This document shows, piece by piece, positions 54,500-64,000 of a stretch of 64,000 bases of DNA; position 1 is the stretch's first letter; each line of letters starts with the position of its first letter. Position numbers and translations under genes: made by a program. Under the pieces are notes generated by a model. That model was not told the DNA's origin and ran no database searches. It was given only the letters and a program-made list of their open reading frames with translations. Origin of the DNA: Triticum aestivum (Eukaryota > Streptophyta > Magnoliopsida > Poales > Poaceae); the NCBI RefSeq assembly GCF_018294505.1, contig NC_057808.1, positions 229,025,780 to 229,089,779 on the forward strand, in the 5' to 3' direction.

Positions 54500-56549
54500 A
54501 CTCCCCCAAGCTTAAACCTTTGCTTGTCCTCAAGCAATTAAGTTGATAAACTAAAAGTGATAAAGAAAAACTTTTACAAACTCTGTTTGCTCTTGTTGTT
54601 GTAAATATGTAAAGCTAGCATTCAAGTTTTCAGCAAAGATTATAACTAACCACATTCACAATAACACTTAGGTCTCATGTTTACTCATGTCAATGGCATA
54701 ATCAACTATCGTGAAGGCTATGTTGATTTGTTTCAACTACATGTGTGAACATGTGCCAAGTCGAGTCACTTAAATCATTCAAAGGAGGATACCACCCCAC
54801 TATACCACATCACAACCATTTTAATAGCATGTTGGCACGCAAGGTAAACCATTATAACTCATAGCTAATCAAGCATGGCACGAGCAACTATGATCTCTAA
54901 TTGTCATTGCAAACATGTTTATTCATAATAGGCTGAATCAGGAATGATGAACTAATCATATTTACAAAAACAAGAGAGGTCGAGTTCATACCAGCTTTTC
55001 TCGTCTCAGTCAGTCCATCATATATCGTCATAATTGCCTTTCACTTACACGACCGAACGATGTGAATAATAATAAGAGTGCACGTGCATTGGACTAAGCT
55101 GGAATCTGCGAGCATTCAATAAATAGGAGAAGACAAGGCAATATGGGCTCTTGGTTAAATCAACAATAATGCATATAAGAGCCACTTCAACAATTTAATC
55201 ATGGTCTTCTCCTATCGACTCCCAAAGAAAAGAAAAGAAATAAAACTATTTACACGGGAAAGCTCCCAACAAGCAAAAGAAGAACGGGAAATCTTTTTGC
55301 AGCAAGAAAAGTAAACTAGCTAAAGCTACACTAAATATTTTTTCTTAAGATTTATTACACACGCAAGAAGAAAGTGTAAAAAGAAAATAAACTAGCATGG
55401 ATATTACAGTGAAAAAGTATGCGCACCGACATCTAGCAATGAGTGTGTGAACATGAATGTAATGTCGGTGGGAAATACGTACTCCCCCAAGCTTAGGCTT
55501 TTGGCCTAAGTTGGTTTATTGCCACAGATGGCCTGGCGGATATCCATAGTTATAGCTGGGGTCGTACTGAGATGCAGCGGCTATTGCATCGTGGGCTGCA
55601 GCTTGGAGGCGAGCTGTCCTCGTCCTCTTTTCGTACTCACTTGCCTCCTCCCTGGTTATAAAATGTTTTCCTTTTGCCTGAAAGTCAAAGAGAGCAGGAG
55701 CAGGGAGAATAATATTGACAGGGCGACGCCTGTCAAAGATTAGTCGGTACTGGAGAGGTGGTTCATTCCTCTGAAAAATTTCTGAAATTTTTAGTAACTT
55801 CAAATAAAAGTGAACCAAGCTCAACAAAATTGATAGCAACTACTCCTACAAGTGCCTAGAGAATATATCATGCATTAGAACTACTTGGAACCATATAAAT
55901 TTGACATGCAAGCTCAAGAACATGGTCACGTAGGCAGCACAAATTTGCAATGAATAAAGCACTAGAACAAAAACTAATTGGACCAATGGAGGAGTCACAT
56001 ACCAAGGAACAATCCCCCCAAGCAGTTTTGTTAGAGGTGCTGTGAGCAAGGAGATCGAAAATCACAGCAAAACGAGCTAGAACTCGTGCTTGAGCTGGAT
56101 GGTGATTTTTTTGGGAGGAAGAAGAAGTGTGTGGGTGCAGGAATAAGTGGAGGGGAGCCACCGTGGGCCCACGAGGCAGGGGGCGCGTCCTGTAGGGGTG
56201 GGCGCGCCCTGGACCCTCGTGGCCAGGTGTTTGCTCCCCTGCTGTGTTCTCAGTGCCAGATATTCTCAAATATTCTAGAAAAAAATCATATTTTAATTTC
56301 AGGGCATTTGGAGAACTTTTATTTTCGGGGTATTTTTATATTGCTCGAATAATTCAGAAAACAGACAGAAAATACTATTTTTACTTTATTTCAACTAAAT
56401 AATAGAAAGTACAAGGAGGGTACAGAAGGTTGTGCCTTCTACTTTCATCCATCTCATGCTCATCAAAAGGAATCCACTAACAAGGTTGATCAAGTCTTGT
56501 TAACAAACTCATTCCGAATCGCATGAAACCGGAGAAATTTCGAATAACA
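54500..56549 (-). other. 3' internal region of element E
   Basis: Long non-coding stretch where RT and integrase would be in an autonomous element. It contains a 107-codon ORF of unknown nature at 55839-55516 (YNYGYPPGHLWQ at its end). A second polypurine-like AAGCTTGGGGGAGTA lies at about 55482-55496, and a GC-rich gcgcgccc segment near 56190 resembles LTR sequence. Confidence 0.5.
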
Positions 56550-57779
56550 CTATGTTACCTCAACAGGGATATGCACATCCCCGATAATAAGAATATCATA
56601 TCTCTTTTTGAAAGTAGGAAGAGGAAATTCGAAACCTCCAAAAATAATTGATGGAATTTTTTCAATAGAATTGATACTATGAACTTGAGGTTGTTTCCTC
56701 GGAAAGTGTACCGTATGCTCATTACCATTAACATGAAAAGTGACATTGCCTTTGTTGCAATCAATAACAGCCCCTGCAGTATTCAAAAAGGGTCTTCCAA
56801 GAATAATAGACATACTATCGTCCTCGGGAATATCAAGAATAACAAAGTCCGTTAAAATAGTAACATTTGCAACCACAACAGGCACATCCTCACAAATACC
56901 GACAGGTATAGCAGTTGATTTATCGGCCATTTACAAAGATATTTCAGTAGGTGTCAACTTATTCAAATCAAGTCTACGATATAAAGAGAGAGGCATAACA
57001 CTAACACCGGCTCCAAGATCACATAAAGCAGTTTTAACATAGTTTCTTTTAATGGAGCATGGTATAGTGGGTACTCCTAGATCTCCAAGTTTCTTTGGTA
57101 TTCCACCCTTAAAGGTATAATTAGCAAGCATGGTAGAAATTTCAGCTTCCAGTATCTTTCTTTTATTAGTAACAATTTCTTTCATATACTTAGCATAAGG
57201 ATTCATTTTGAGTATATCCGTTAATCGCATACGCAAAAAGATAGGTCTAATCATTTCAGCAAAGCGCTCAAAGTCCTCATCATCCTTTTTCTTGGATGGT
57301 TTGGGAGGAAAGGGCATGGATTTCTGAACCCATGGTTCTCTTTCTTTACCGTGTTTCCTAGCAACAAAGTCTCTCTTATCATAACGTTGATTCTTTGATT
57401 GTGGGTTATCAAGATCAACAGCAGGTTCAATTTCTACTTCATTATCATTGCTAGGTTGAGCATCATCATGAACATCATTATTAATATTTTCACTAGGTTC
57501 ATGTTCATTTCCAGATTGTGTTTCAGCATCAGAAATAGAAATATCATTTGGATTCTCAGGTGGTTCTGCAATAGGTTCATTAGAAGCATGCAAAGTCCTA
57601 TTATTTTTCCTTTTCTTCTTTTTAGAAGGACTAGGTGCATCAATATTATTTCTCTGAGAATCTTGTTCAATTCTCTTAGGGTGGCCTTCAGGATACAAAG
57701 GTTCCTGAGTCATTTTACCAGTTCTAGTAGCCACTCTAACAACATAATCATTATTCTTACTATTCAATTCATTGAGCAA
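56550..57779 (-). pseudogene. Protease region of element E, one nonsense codon
   Basis: A Lys/Asn/Asp-rich linker (57779-57300) leads to IRPIFLRMRLTDILKMNPYAKY and TALCDLGAGVSVMPLSLYRRL, the aspartic protease-like site with DLGAG. A TAA at 56933-56931 interrupts the frame, which reopens in phase as MADKSTAIPVGICEDVPV and SMSIILGRPFLNTAGAVID, the rest of the retropepsin fold (ILGRPFL flap region). The TAA probably replaces CAA. No RT follows. Confidence 0.75.
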
Positions 57780-59370
57780 ATCATTTTGAGCTTTAAGTAC
57801 TTTTCTACTTGAGTGGTAACCATAGAAGCATGTTTACTAATGAGTTTAAGTTCACCTTTACCCCTAGACATATAATCACCCAAGTGTTCGAGCATATCGG
57901 AATTGTATTTCAATTGTCTACCAAAATAAGCATTGAAGTTTTATTGTTTGACAATAAAATTATCAAACTCTTCTAAACATTGTCTAGCAGACTTATAGTG
58001 AGGAATATCACCTTCATCAAATCTATAGAGAGAATTTACCTTTACTACCTGTGTCGGGTTATCAAGACCATGTGTTTCTTCAATAGGTGACGGATTAAGA
58101 TCATATATTTCTTCAACAGGCGGTAAATTATGACCATGTATTTCTTCAATAGGAGGTAAATTCTTAACATCTTTAGCTTTAATACCTTTCTCTTTCATAG
58201 ATTTCTTTGCCTCTTGCATATCTTCAGGACTGAGAAATAGAACACCCCTCTTCTTCGGAGTTGGTTTAGGAATAGGCTCAGGAATTGGCTCAGGAAGTGT
58301 CTAATTATTTTCATTAGTCAACATATTATTCAATAGAATTTCAGCTTCATCCGGTGTTCTTTCCCTGAAACCAGAACCAGCACAACTATCCAGGTGGTCT
58401 CTGGAAGCATCGGTTAGTCCATTATACAAGATATCAAGTATTTCATTTTTCTTGAGAGGATGATCGGGCAAAGAATTAAGTAATTGGAGAAGCCCCCCTC
58501 AAGCTTGTGGGAGACTCTCTTCTTCAGTTTGCACAAAATTATATATTTCCCTTAAGGCAGCTTGTTTCTTATGAGCGGGGAAATATTTAGCAGAGAAGTA
58601 ATAAATCATATCCTAGGGACTACGCACACAACCAGGATCAAGAGAATTAAACCATATCTTAGCATCACCCTTTAATGAGAACGGAAATATTTTAAGGATA
58701 TAAAGGTAGCGAGATTTCTCATCATTAGTGAACAGGGTGGCTATATCATTTAATTTAGTAAGATGTGCCACAACAGTTTCAGATTCATAGCCATAAAAAG
58801 GATCAGATTCAACCAAAGTAATTATATCAGGATCAACAGAGAATTCATATCCTTATTAGTAACACAGATAGGTGAAGTAGCAAAAGCAGGGTCAGGTTTC
58901 ATTCTAGCATTAAGAGATCGCTGCTTCCATTTAGCTAATAATTTCTTAAGATCACTTCTATCATTGCAAGCAAGAATAGCTCTAGCGGATTCTTCATCCA
59001 GAACGTAACCCGTAGGCAGAACAGGCAATTCATATTTATTAGGGGGAGAGTCTTCATCATCACTATCTTCAATATTATCAGTTTCAATAATTTCATTCTC
59101 TCTAGCACTAGCAAGTTGTTCATCAAGAAATTCACCAAGTGGCACAGTAGTATCGAGCATAGAAGTAGTTTCATCATAAGTATCATGCATAGCAGAAGTG
59201 GCATCATCAATAACATGTGACATATTAGAATGAATAGCAGAAGCAGGTTTAGGTGTCGCAAGCTTACTCAAAACCGAAGGTGAATCAAGTACAGAGCTAG
59301 ATGGCAGTTCCTTACCTCCCCTCGTAGTTGAGGGATAAATTGTTGTTTTTGCGTCTTTCAAGTTCTTCAT
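57780..59370 (-). pseudogene. gag of element E
   Basis: 59370-58822 is the leader (MKNLKDAKTTIYPSTTRGGK), with an acidic segment and YVLDEESARAILACNDRSDLKK split here as a helical piece. After a frameshift, 58816-58613 gives the capsid block (HLTKLNDIATLFTND, FPFSLKGDAKIWFNSL). The frame is interrupted by a stop at 58613 and continues in pieces to about 58320. A later piece with repeated NLPPIEEIHG / LPPVEEIYD units lies at 58219-57941. Several stops; non-functional. Confidence 0.65.
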
Positions 59371-59418
59371 AGTGACCAGAAGATATAAATCCCAAGTGAC
59401 TCAAAGAATAGAGCTATG

Positions 59419-59437
59419 CTCCCCGACAATGGCGCCA
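59419..59437 (-). other. Primer-binding site of element E
   Basis: Minus strand TGGCGCCATTGTCGGGGAG, 11 nt inside the LTR. It matches the tRNA-Asp 3' end with two changes and is the same type of site as at 4090-4108. Confidence 0.75.
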
Positions 59438-59448
59438 GAAAATAGTCT

Positions 59449-60850
59449 TGATAACCCACAAGTATAGGGGATCGCAACAGTTTTCGAGGGTAGAGTATTC
59501 AACCCAAATTTATTGATTCGACACAAGGGGAGCCAAAGAATATTCTCAAGTATTAGCAGTTGAGTTGTCAATTCAACCACACCTGGATAACTTAGTATCT
59601 GCAGCAAAGTATTCAGTAGCAAAGTAATACTGAAGTAACGGTAACGATAGCAAAAGTAATATTTTTGGGTTTTGTAGTGATTGTAACAGTAGCAACGGAA
59701 AACTAAATAAGCGAAGAACAATATGTGAAAAGCTCGTAGGCATTGGATCGGTGATGGAGAATTATGCCGGATGCGGTTCATCATGTAACAATCATAACAT
59801 AGGGTGACACAGAACTAGCTCCAATTCATCAATGTAATGTAGGCATGTATTCCGAATATAGTCATACGTGCTTATGGAAAAGAACTTGCATGACATCTTT
59901 TTTCCTACCCTCCCGTGGCAGCGGGGTCCTAATGGAAACTAAGGGATATTAAGGTCTCCTTTTAATAGAGTGTCGGACCAAAGCATTAACACATAATGAA
60001 TACATGAACTCCTCAAACTATGGTCATCACCGGGAGTGGTCCCGATTGTTGTCACTTCGGGGTTGCCGGATCATAACACATAGTAGGTGACTATAGACTT
60101 GCAAGATAGGATCAAGAACTTACATATATTCATGAAAACATAATAGGTTCAGATCTAAAATCATGGCATTCGGGCCTTAGTGACAAGCATTAAGCATAGC
60201 AAAGTCATAGCAACATCAATCTCAGAACATAGTGGATACTAGGGATCAAACCCTAAAAAAACTAACTCGATTACATGATAGATCTCATCCAACCCATCAC
60301 CGTCCAGCAAGCCTATGATGGAATTACTCACGCACGGCGGTGAGCATCATGAAATTGGTGATGGAGGATGGTTGACGATGACGACGGCGACGGATTCCCC
60401 TCTCCGGAGCCCCGAACGGACTCCAGATCAGCCCTCCCGAGAGGTTTTAGGGCTTGCCGGCGGCTCCGTATCGTAAAACGTGATGAATCCTTCTCTCTGG
60501 TTTTTTCTTCCCGAACATGAATATATGGAGTTGGAGTTGAGGTAGGTGGAGCGTCAGGGGGCCCACGAGGCAGGGGCGCGCCCAGGGGGGTAGGCGCGCC
60601 CCCACCCTCATGGACAGGGTGTGGGCCCCCTGACGTGGATTCTTCTTCCAGTATTTTTAATATTTTCCAAAAATATGTTCCGTGGAGTTTCAGGTCATTC
60701 CGAGAACTTTTGTTTCTGCACATAAATAACACCATGGAAAGTCTGCTGAAAACAGCGTCAGTCCGGGTTAGTTCCATTCAAATCATGCAAGTTAGAGTCC
60801 AAAACAAGGGTAAAAGTGTTTGGAAAAGTAGATACGACGGAGACGTACCA
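59449..60850 (-). repeat. 5' LTR of element E
   Basis: Begins TGGTACGTCTCCGTCGTATC on minus (TGA changed to TGG at the very end) and ends GGGTTATCA at 59449. Scattered single-base differences from the 3' LTR. Confidence 0.9.
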
Positions 60851-60851
60851 G

Positions 60852-61523
60852 TCACCGAGGCCTGTCTTGGAGGTGGGGCGTGGTCTTGGCGCCCGCGCGC
60901 CGCACCTCCACGGCAAGCGGCGCGGGGCCCTGCTGCGGCAAGCGATCCTGACGCGGCGGTGCGGGAAGCGGTGGAGCGTTCTCTTGCGGGCGAGGGGCTT
61001 CTTGGCAGGTTCCTTCTCCGCGCACGGGCGCCGGACGCGGTGGGTCGTGCCGCGGAGCCGCGTGCCTTGGCGCCAGGGCGCCGTCTTGGTGCAGAGGTGG
61101 TGGAGGGGCTCCGTGAGCCATGCCGCCCGCGGCTGGCGGAGGGCGAGGCAGCGAGAGGGACGGCGCAGGGGAGCCCCCTGCGGCACTGACAAGCTCGGCG
61201 ATGCGGTCGAGCCAGTCCTCGTAGAGGTCGTCGACGGGGCGGTAGCGCGGGAGCTCGCGCACCATGCACAGAGCGGCCTGCGCATCCGCGGGGGCGCGAC
61301 GAGCGTGGGATGACGAACCGGCCGGGGTCAGCGATGGAGTGGCGGTTCGGCCGCCCCGCCGCACAGAGGGGTGCAGCGAGGATGCTTGCTGCTCGTTCCC
61401 CGCCGGGCCGTTGGCGGCAGGCGACGGAGAACGACGGGGTGGCCCGCCGACGGGAGCCGTCTGGGCGACGCGGGCGACGAGGGCAGCCCGACGCTTAGCG
61501 TGAGCTCGGCGAGCGTCCGCCAT
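60852..61523 (-). pseudogene. gag N-terminal leader of element D
   Basis: Begins MADARRAHAKRRAALVARVA and is open to the junction with element E. It contains ALCMVRELPRYRPVDDLYEDWLDRIAELV, given here as a helical region, then Pro/Ala/Arg-rich sequence. The same leader (MADARRARAERRAAL) opens gag in element F, so the start is well supported. Confidence 0.7.
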
Positions 61524-61595
61524 GGATACGATGAAGCAACGGGGCGCGGAGCGACGGAAGGGAAGCTTCGACGCACCCGTACCTGGCGTGCCAAA

Positions 61596-62120
61596 TGTCG
61601 GATCTCGGGTTCCGGCAAAACCCTCAAGGTTCGAACACTTGGATGCGCACGAAGATCTCCCCCTACCGATCCATGCTCTATGTTTGCTAAGATCTCAAGG
61701 ACTAACTCGACGAACTCGCAGCACAAAAGACGCAAGATTTATACTGGTTCGGGCCACCGTTGTGGTGTAATACCCTACTCAAGTGTGGTGGTGGTGGATT
61801 TCCTCTTGGGTTGAGGATGAACAGTACAAGGGGAAGAACAGCCTCCTGAGGCGAGGTGTTCTTGTGCTTGGTGGGTGTGAGGATGGGATGGATCGAGTCC
61901 AAGATGAGATGCCTCCGAATGAGTTTGAGACGAGTCTCCTTCCTACTGTGGTGGCTAATCCTATTTCTAGAGGCCCTGGTCCTCTCCCCAAATATTGAGC
62001 ATGAAGGGAGCCAACAACAGCCAATTTGAAAGGGGACAGCTAGTACAGCTTATCTTGACAAAAGCAGTCTTCGCCTGCAAAAGGCTCTGATGGTGACGCC
62101 GCCTTGGGCTCCACGGTGAC
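61596..62120 (-). repeat. 5' LTR of element D, truncated
   Basis: Only the 3' 525 bp of the LTR remains (left edge TGTCGGATCTCGGGTTCCGG at 61596). The primer site TTTGGCACGCCAGGT lies on minus at 61595-61581. The LTR breaks at cacggtgacctg, where Angela LTR sequence takes over. Confidence 0.85.
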
Positions 62121-62429
62121 CTGCGTCGGTAGAACATCATCATCGTCACCACGCCGTCGTGCTGACAAAACTCTCCCTCAACACTCGGCCGGATCGGAGT
62201 TCGAGGGACGTCATCGAGCTGAACGTGTGCTGAACTCGGAGGTGTTGTGCATTCGGTACTTGATCGGTTGGATCGTGAAGACGTATGACTACATCAACCG
62301 CGTTGTGTTAACGCTTCCACTTTCGGTCTACAAGGGTACTTGGACAACACTCTCCCCTCTCGTTGCTATGCATCACCATGATCTTGCGTGTGCGTAGGCA
62401 TTTTTTTGAAATTACTACGTTCCCCAACA
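62121..62429 (-). mobile_element. Angela/BARE-type Copia LTR fragment
   Basis: On minus it starts TGTTGGGGAACGTAGTAATT at 62429, the well-known start of Triticeae Angela/BARE/WIS LTRs. It continues for about 309 bp, then breaks at the junction with the LTR of element D. No other Angela sequence is present. The junction shares ctgcgtc/ctccgtc microhomology. Confidence 0.8.
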
Positions 62430-63153
62430 ACGAGGAGCGGAGATATCAAGGCGGGGCAAACCTGACGAGGCTCTCGTGACGTGAGCCATGACGATCGGGA
62501 CCAGACGGGCGCCAGGAGGGCGCCTGCGCACGCAGCGTCCTTGTTTCCTCTTTGGTACTAAGGAGGCAAGCACAGGCGAGGAGTACCGAGGCATCAGGCA
62601 AAGGTTGCCATATCGGTGCAACGAGACCAAGACCAGAAGGACGGCTGGATGGAGGTCATCATGGAGCCCAAGACGGCGTCACCACCAGAGCCTTTCGTAG
62701 GCGAAGACCACTTTTGTCAGGATAGTTTTTACTAGTTGTCCCCCTTCAAATTTGCCCGCCGTTGTTGGCTCCCTTCCCGCTCAATATTTGGGGAGAGGAC
62801 CACGGCCTATATAAGTAGAACTAGCCACCACAGTAGGGGCATCTCAGCTTGGTCTGATCTGATCGAGAGCCTACCCTAGCTACAAGAACACCTCAACCTC
62901 AGAAGGCTGTTCTCCCCCTTGTACTGTTCATCATCAGCCCAAGAGGCAATCCACCACCACCACACTGGAGTAGGGTATTACACCACAACGGTGGCCCGAA
63001 CCAGTATAAATCTCGTGTCTTTCTATGTTGCGAGTTCATCGAGTTCGTCCGCGAGATCTTAGTGAGCTAGGGCATGGATCGGTAGGAGGGAAAGACTTCG
63101 CGCGCACCCCGGAGTTCGAACCTTAAGGGTTTGCCGGAACCCCACATCCGACA
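62430..63153 (+). repeat. 5' LTR of element F, truncated
   Basis: Begins about 180 bp inside the LTR (gaggagcggagatatcaagg corresponds to about 21423 in element B) and ends CCCCACATCCGACA. The promoter block cctatataagtag near 62806 is kept. Confidence 0.85.
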
Positions 63154-63226
63154 TTTGGCGCGCCAGGTAGGGCGGCACCGTAGCTTCCCTTCCGTTGATT
63201 CGTCGCCCCGTCGCTCCGTCGTCTCC

Positions 63227-64000
63227 ATGGCGGACGCTCGCCGCGCTCGAGCTGAGCGCCGGGCTGCCCTCACCGCCCGTGTTGCTCAGACGGCTCCCGT
63301 CGGCGAGCCACCTCGTCGTTCTCCGTCTCCCGCCGCCAATGCTGCCACCGGCCCGGCGGGGAACGAGCAACAGGCGTCCTCGCTGCATCCATCGGTGCGG
63401 CAGGACGGCCGCACCACCACTCCATCGCTGACCCTGGCCAGTTCTTCGTCTCATGCACGCCGTGCTCCCATGGAGGCGCGGGCCGCGCTCCTCCTGGCGA
63501 ACGAGCTTCTGCGCTACCACCCAGTCGACGACCTCTACGAGGAGGGCTCGACCGCGTCGCCGAGCTCATCCGCGCCGCAGGGGGCTCCCCAGCGCCGTCC
63601 CTCTCTCTGCCTCACCCTCCGCCAGCCATAGGCGACGTGGCTCATGGCGCGGCTCCAGCACCTTTGCCCCAAGACTGCGCCTTGGCGCCAAGGCGCGCGG
63701 CCCCACGGCGTGATCCGCCACGTCCGGTGCCCCCGCGCGAAGAGAGAACCTGCCAAGAAATCCCTCGGCCGCGAGAAGCTGCACCTGCGCTCCCCGCGCC
63801 GCCTCGTCAAGACCGCACGCCGCCTGCGGTGGCGCCGCGTGGACATCATCAAGACCAAGCTCCACCTCCGAGGCGGGCCCCGGCAACCACGGCCGGCTGC
63901 CGCGCCTTCACCCCCGAGCTGCGTAGCGTCGCCTGGCCAGGCAAGTTCAAGCCGGACCTGCCCCCCCCCCCCGCTACGACGACACCTCCGACCCCGTGGA
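63227..64000 (+). pseudogene. gag leader of element F, frameshifted
   Basis: MADARRARAERRAALTARVA opens the frame from 63227. A 1-bp deletion near 63540 (gaggagg-gctcgacc against gaggactggctcgacc in element D) shifts it. The original frame resumes as SAAGG-type sequence and reaches FTPELRSVAWPGKFKPDL at about 63909-63960. A run of twelve C residues (63961-63972) replaces the seven bases expected before the DGTSDP-type block. The capsid domain would follow outside the window. Confidence 0.7.

Larger units (their letters stand above)
53095..60850 (-). mobile_element. Element E: Sabrina-like LTR retrotransposon, gag-pro only
   Basis: Two LTRs of about 1.4 kb (53095-54499 and 59449-60850) that look nearly identical. 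Flanking 5-mers are GTCAG (53090-53094) and GTCAC (60851-60855), a target duplication with one change. The internal region has gag and protease on minus, then a long 3' region with polypurine-like tracts, and no RT or integrase. High LTR similarity suggests a fairly recent insertion. The family name is from memory. Confidence 0.85.
47622..62120 (-). mobile_element. Element D: Gypsy element of the B family, split by element E
   Basis: 3' LTR 47622-48526, antisense ORF, partial RT, protease, gag, then element E (53095-60850), then the gag leader, primer site and truncated 5' LTR (61596-62120). It is the most complete member of the family in the window but lacks RNase H and integrase. Multiple stops in gag and an altered protease active site show it is dead. 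Confidence 0.85.
62430..64000 (+). mobile_element. Element F: second copy of the D family, 5' end, head-to-head with D
   Basis: A 5'-truncated LTR (62430-63153), primer site TTTGGCGCGCCAGGTAGGG (63154-63172) and a gag leader running off the window. Orientation is opposite to element D, with the Angela fragment between the two truncated LTRs. Confidence 0.85.

Noticed and set aside
60635..61313. Plus-strand ORFs of 165-184 codons
   Set aside because: Antisense to the gag leader of element D, which has a supported start and homologue in element F.

Overview
This is plant nuclear DNA from a large, repeat-rich grass genome, most likely a Triticeae species (wheat, Aegilops, barley or relatives). 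I recognise LTR families typical of that tribe: LTRs starting TGATACGTC..., a 'TGAGGGAGTCC...' Gypsy LTR (Fatima-like), a 'TGTCGGCGTTTTGGG...' Gypsy LTR, and an Angela/BARE-type Copia LTR. Family names are from memory and tentative. I see no ordinary single-copy gene, rRNA, tRNA or CRISPR. The window is almost entirely nested transposable elements.

Layout: (1) 1-6456, minus-strand non-autonomous LTR element whose 5' LTR carries an internal tandem duplication. It is nested in a related plus-strand element (6457-9522), which cuts a CACTA end (9523-9755). (2) 9756-23232, decayed minus-strand Gypsy element A (gag, PR, RT, RNase H, IN), split by a complete plus-strand element B (15051-22137, target duplication GAACT). 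(3) 23233-47130, a 24-kb CACTA-like structure built as a giant inverted repeat with arms of about 6 kb. It encloses a solo LTR (28237-29107) and complete minus-strand Gypsy element C (30052-38498, target duplication ACGGG). (4) 47622-62120, minus-strand Gypsy element D, split by a Sabrina-like gag-pro element E (53095-60850). (5) 62121-62429, an Angela LTR fragment joining D head-to-head to a second copy of the same family, F (62430-64000, plus strand).

Two features stand out. First, the left arm of the CACTA-like structure carries a four-exon gene with consistent GT-AG junctions and an open frame of 237 codons. It ends in what reads as a plant B3 DNA-binding domain. The mirror copy in the right arm is broken. 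The arms also hold tandem arrays rich in CATGCA-type (RY-like) motifs, and their termini hold many AACCGT/AACGTTT-type repeats. A transposon-encoded B3 protein acting on its own element is a testable hypothesis. Second, elements B, C and D, and probably A, each carry an ORF antisense to the element between the pol/3' region and the 3' LTR. In C and D a TATA box lies about 90-105 bp upstream of the antisense ATG. B and C encode the 'putative gypsy type transposon' protein; D encodes a different protein with a possible B3-like segment.

Most gag/pol genes carry stops, frameshifts or deletions, so the elements look non-autonomous or dead. The main exceptions are the long gag frame of C, the RT frame of A, and the B3 gene. 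No transposase of the CACTA type is visible.
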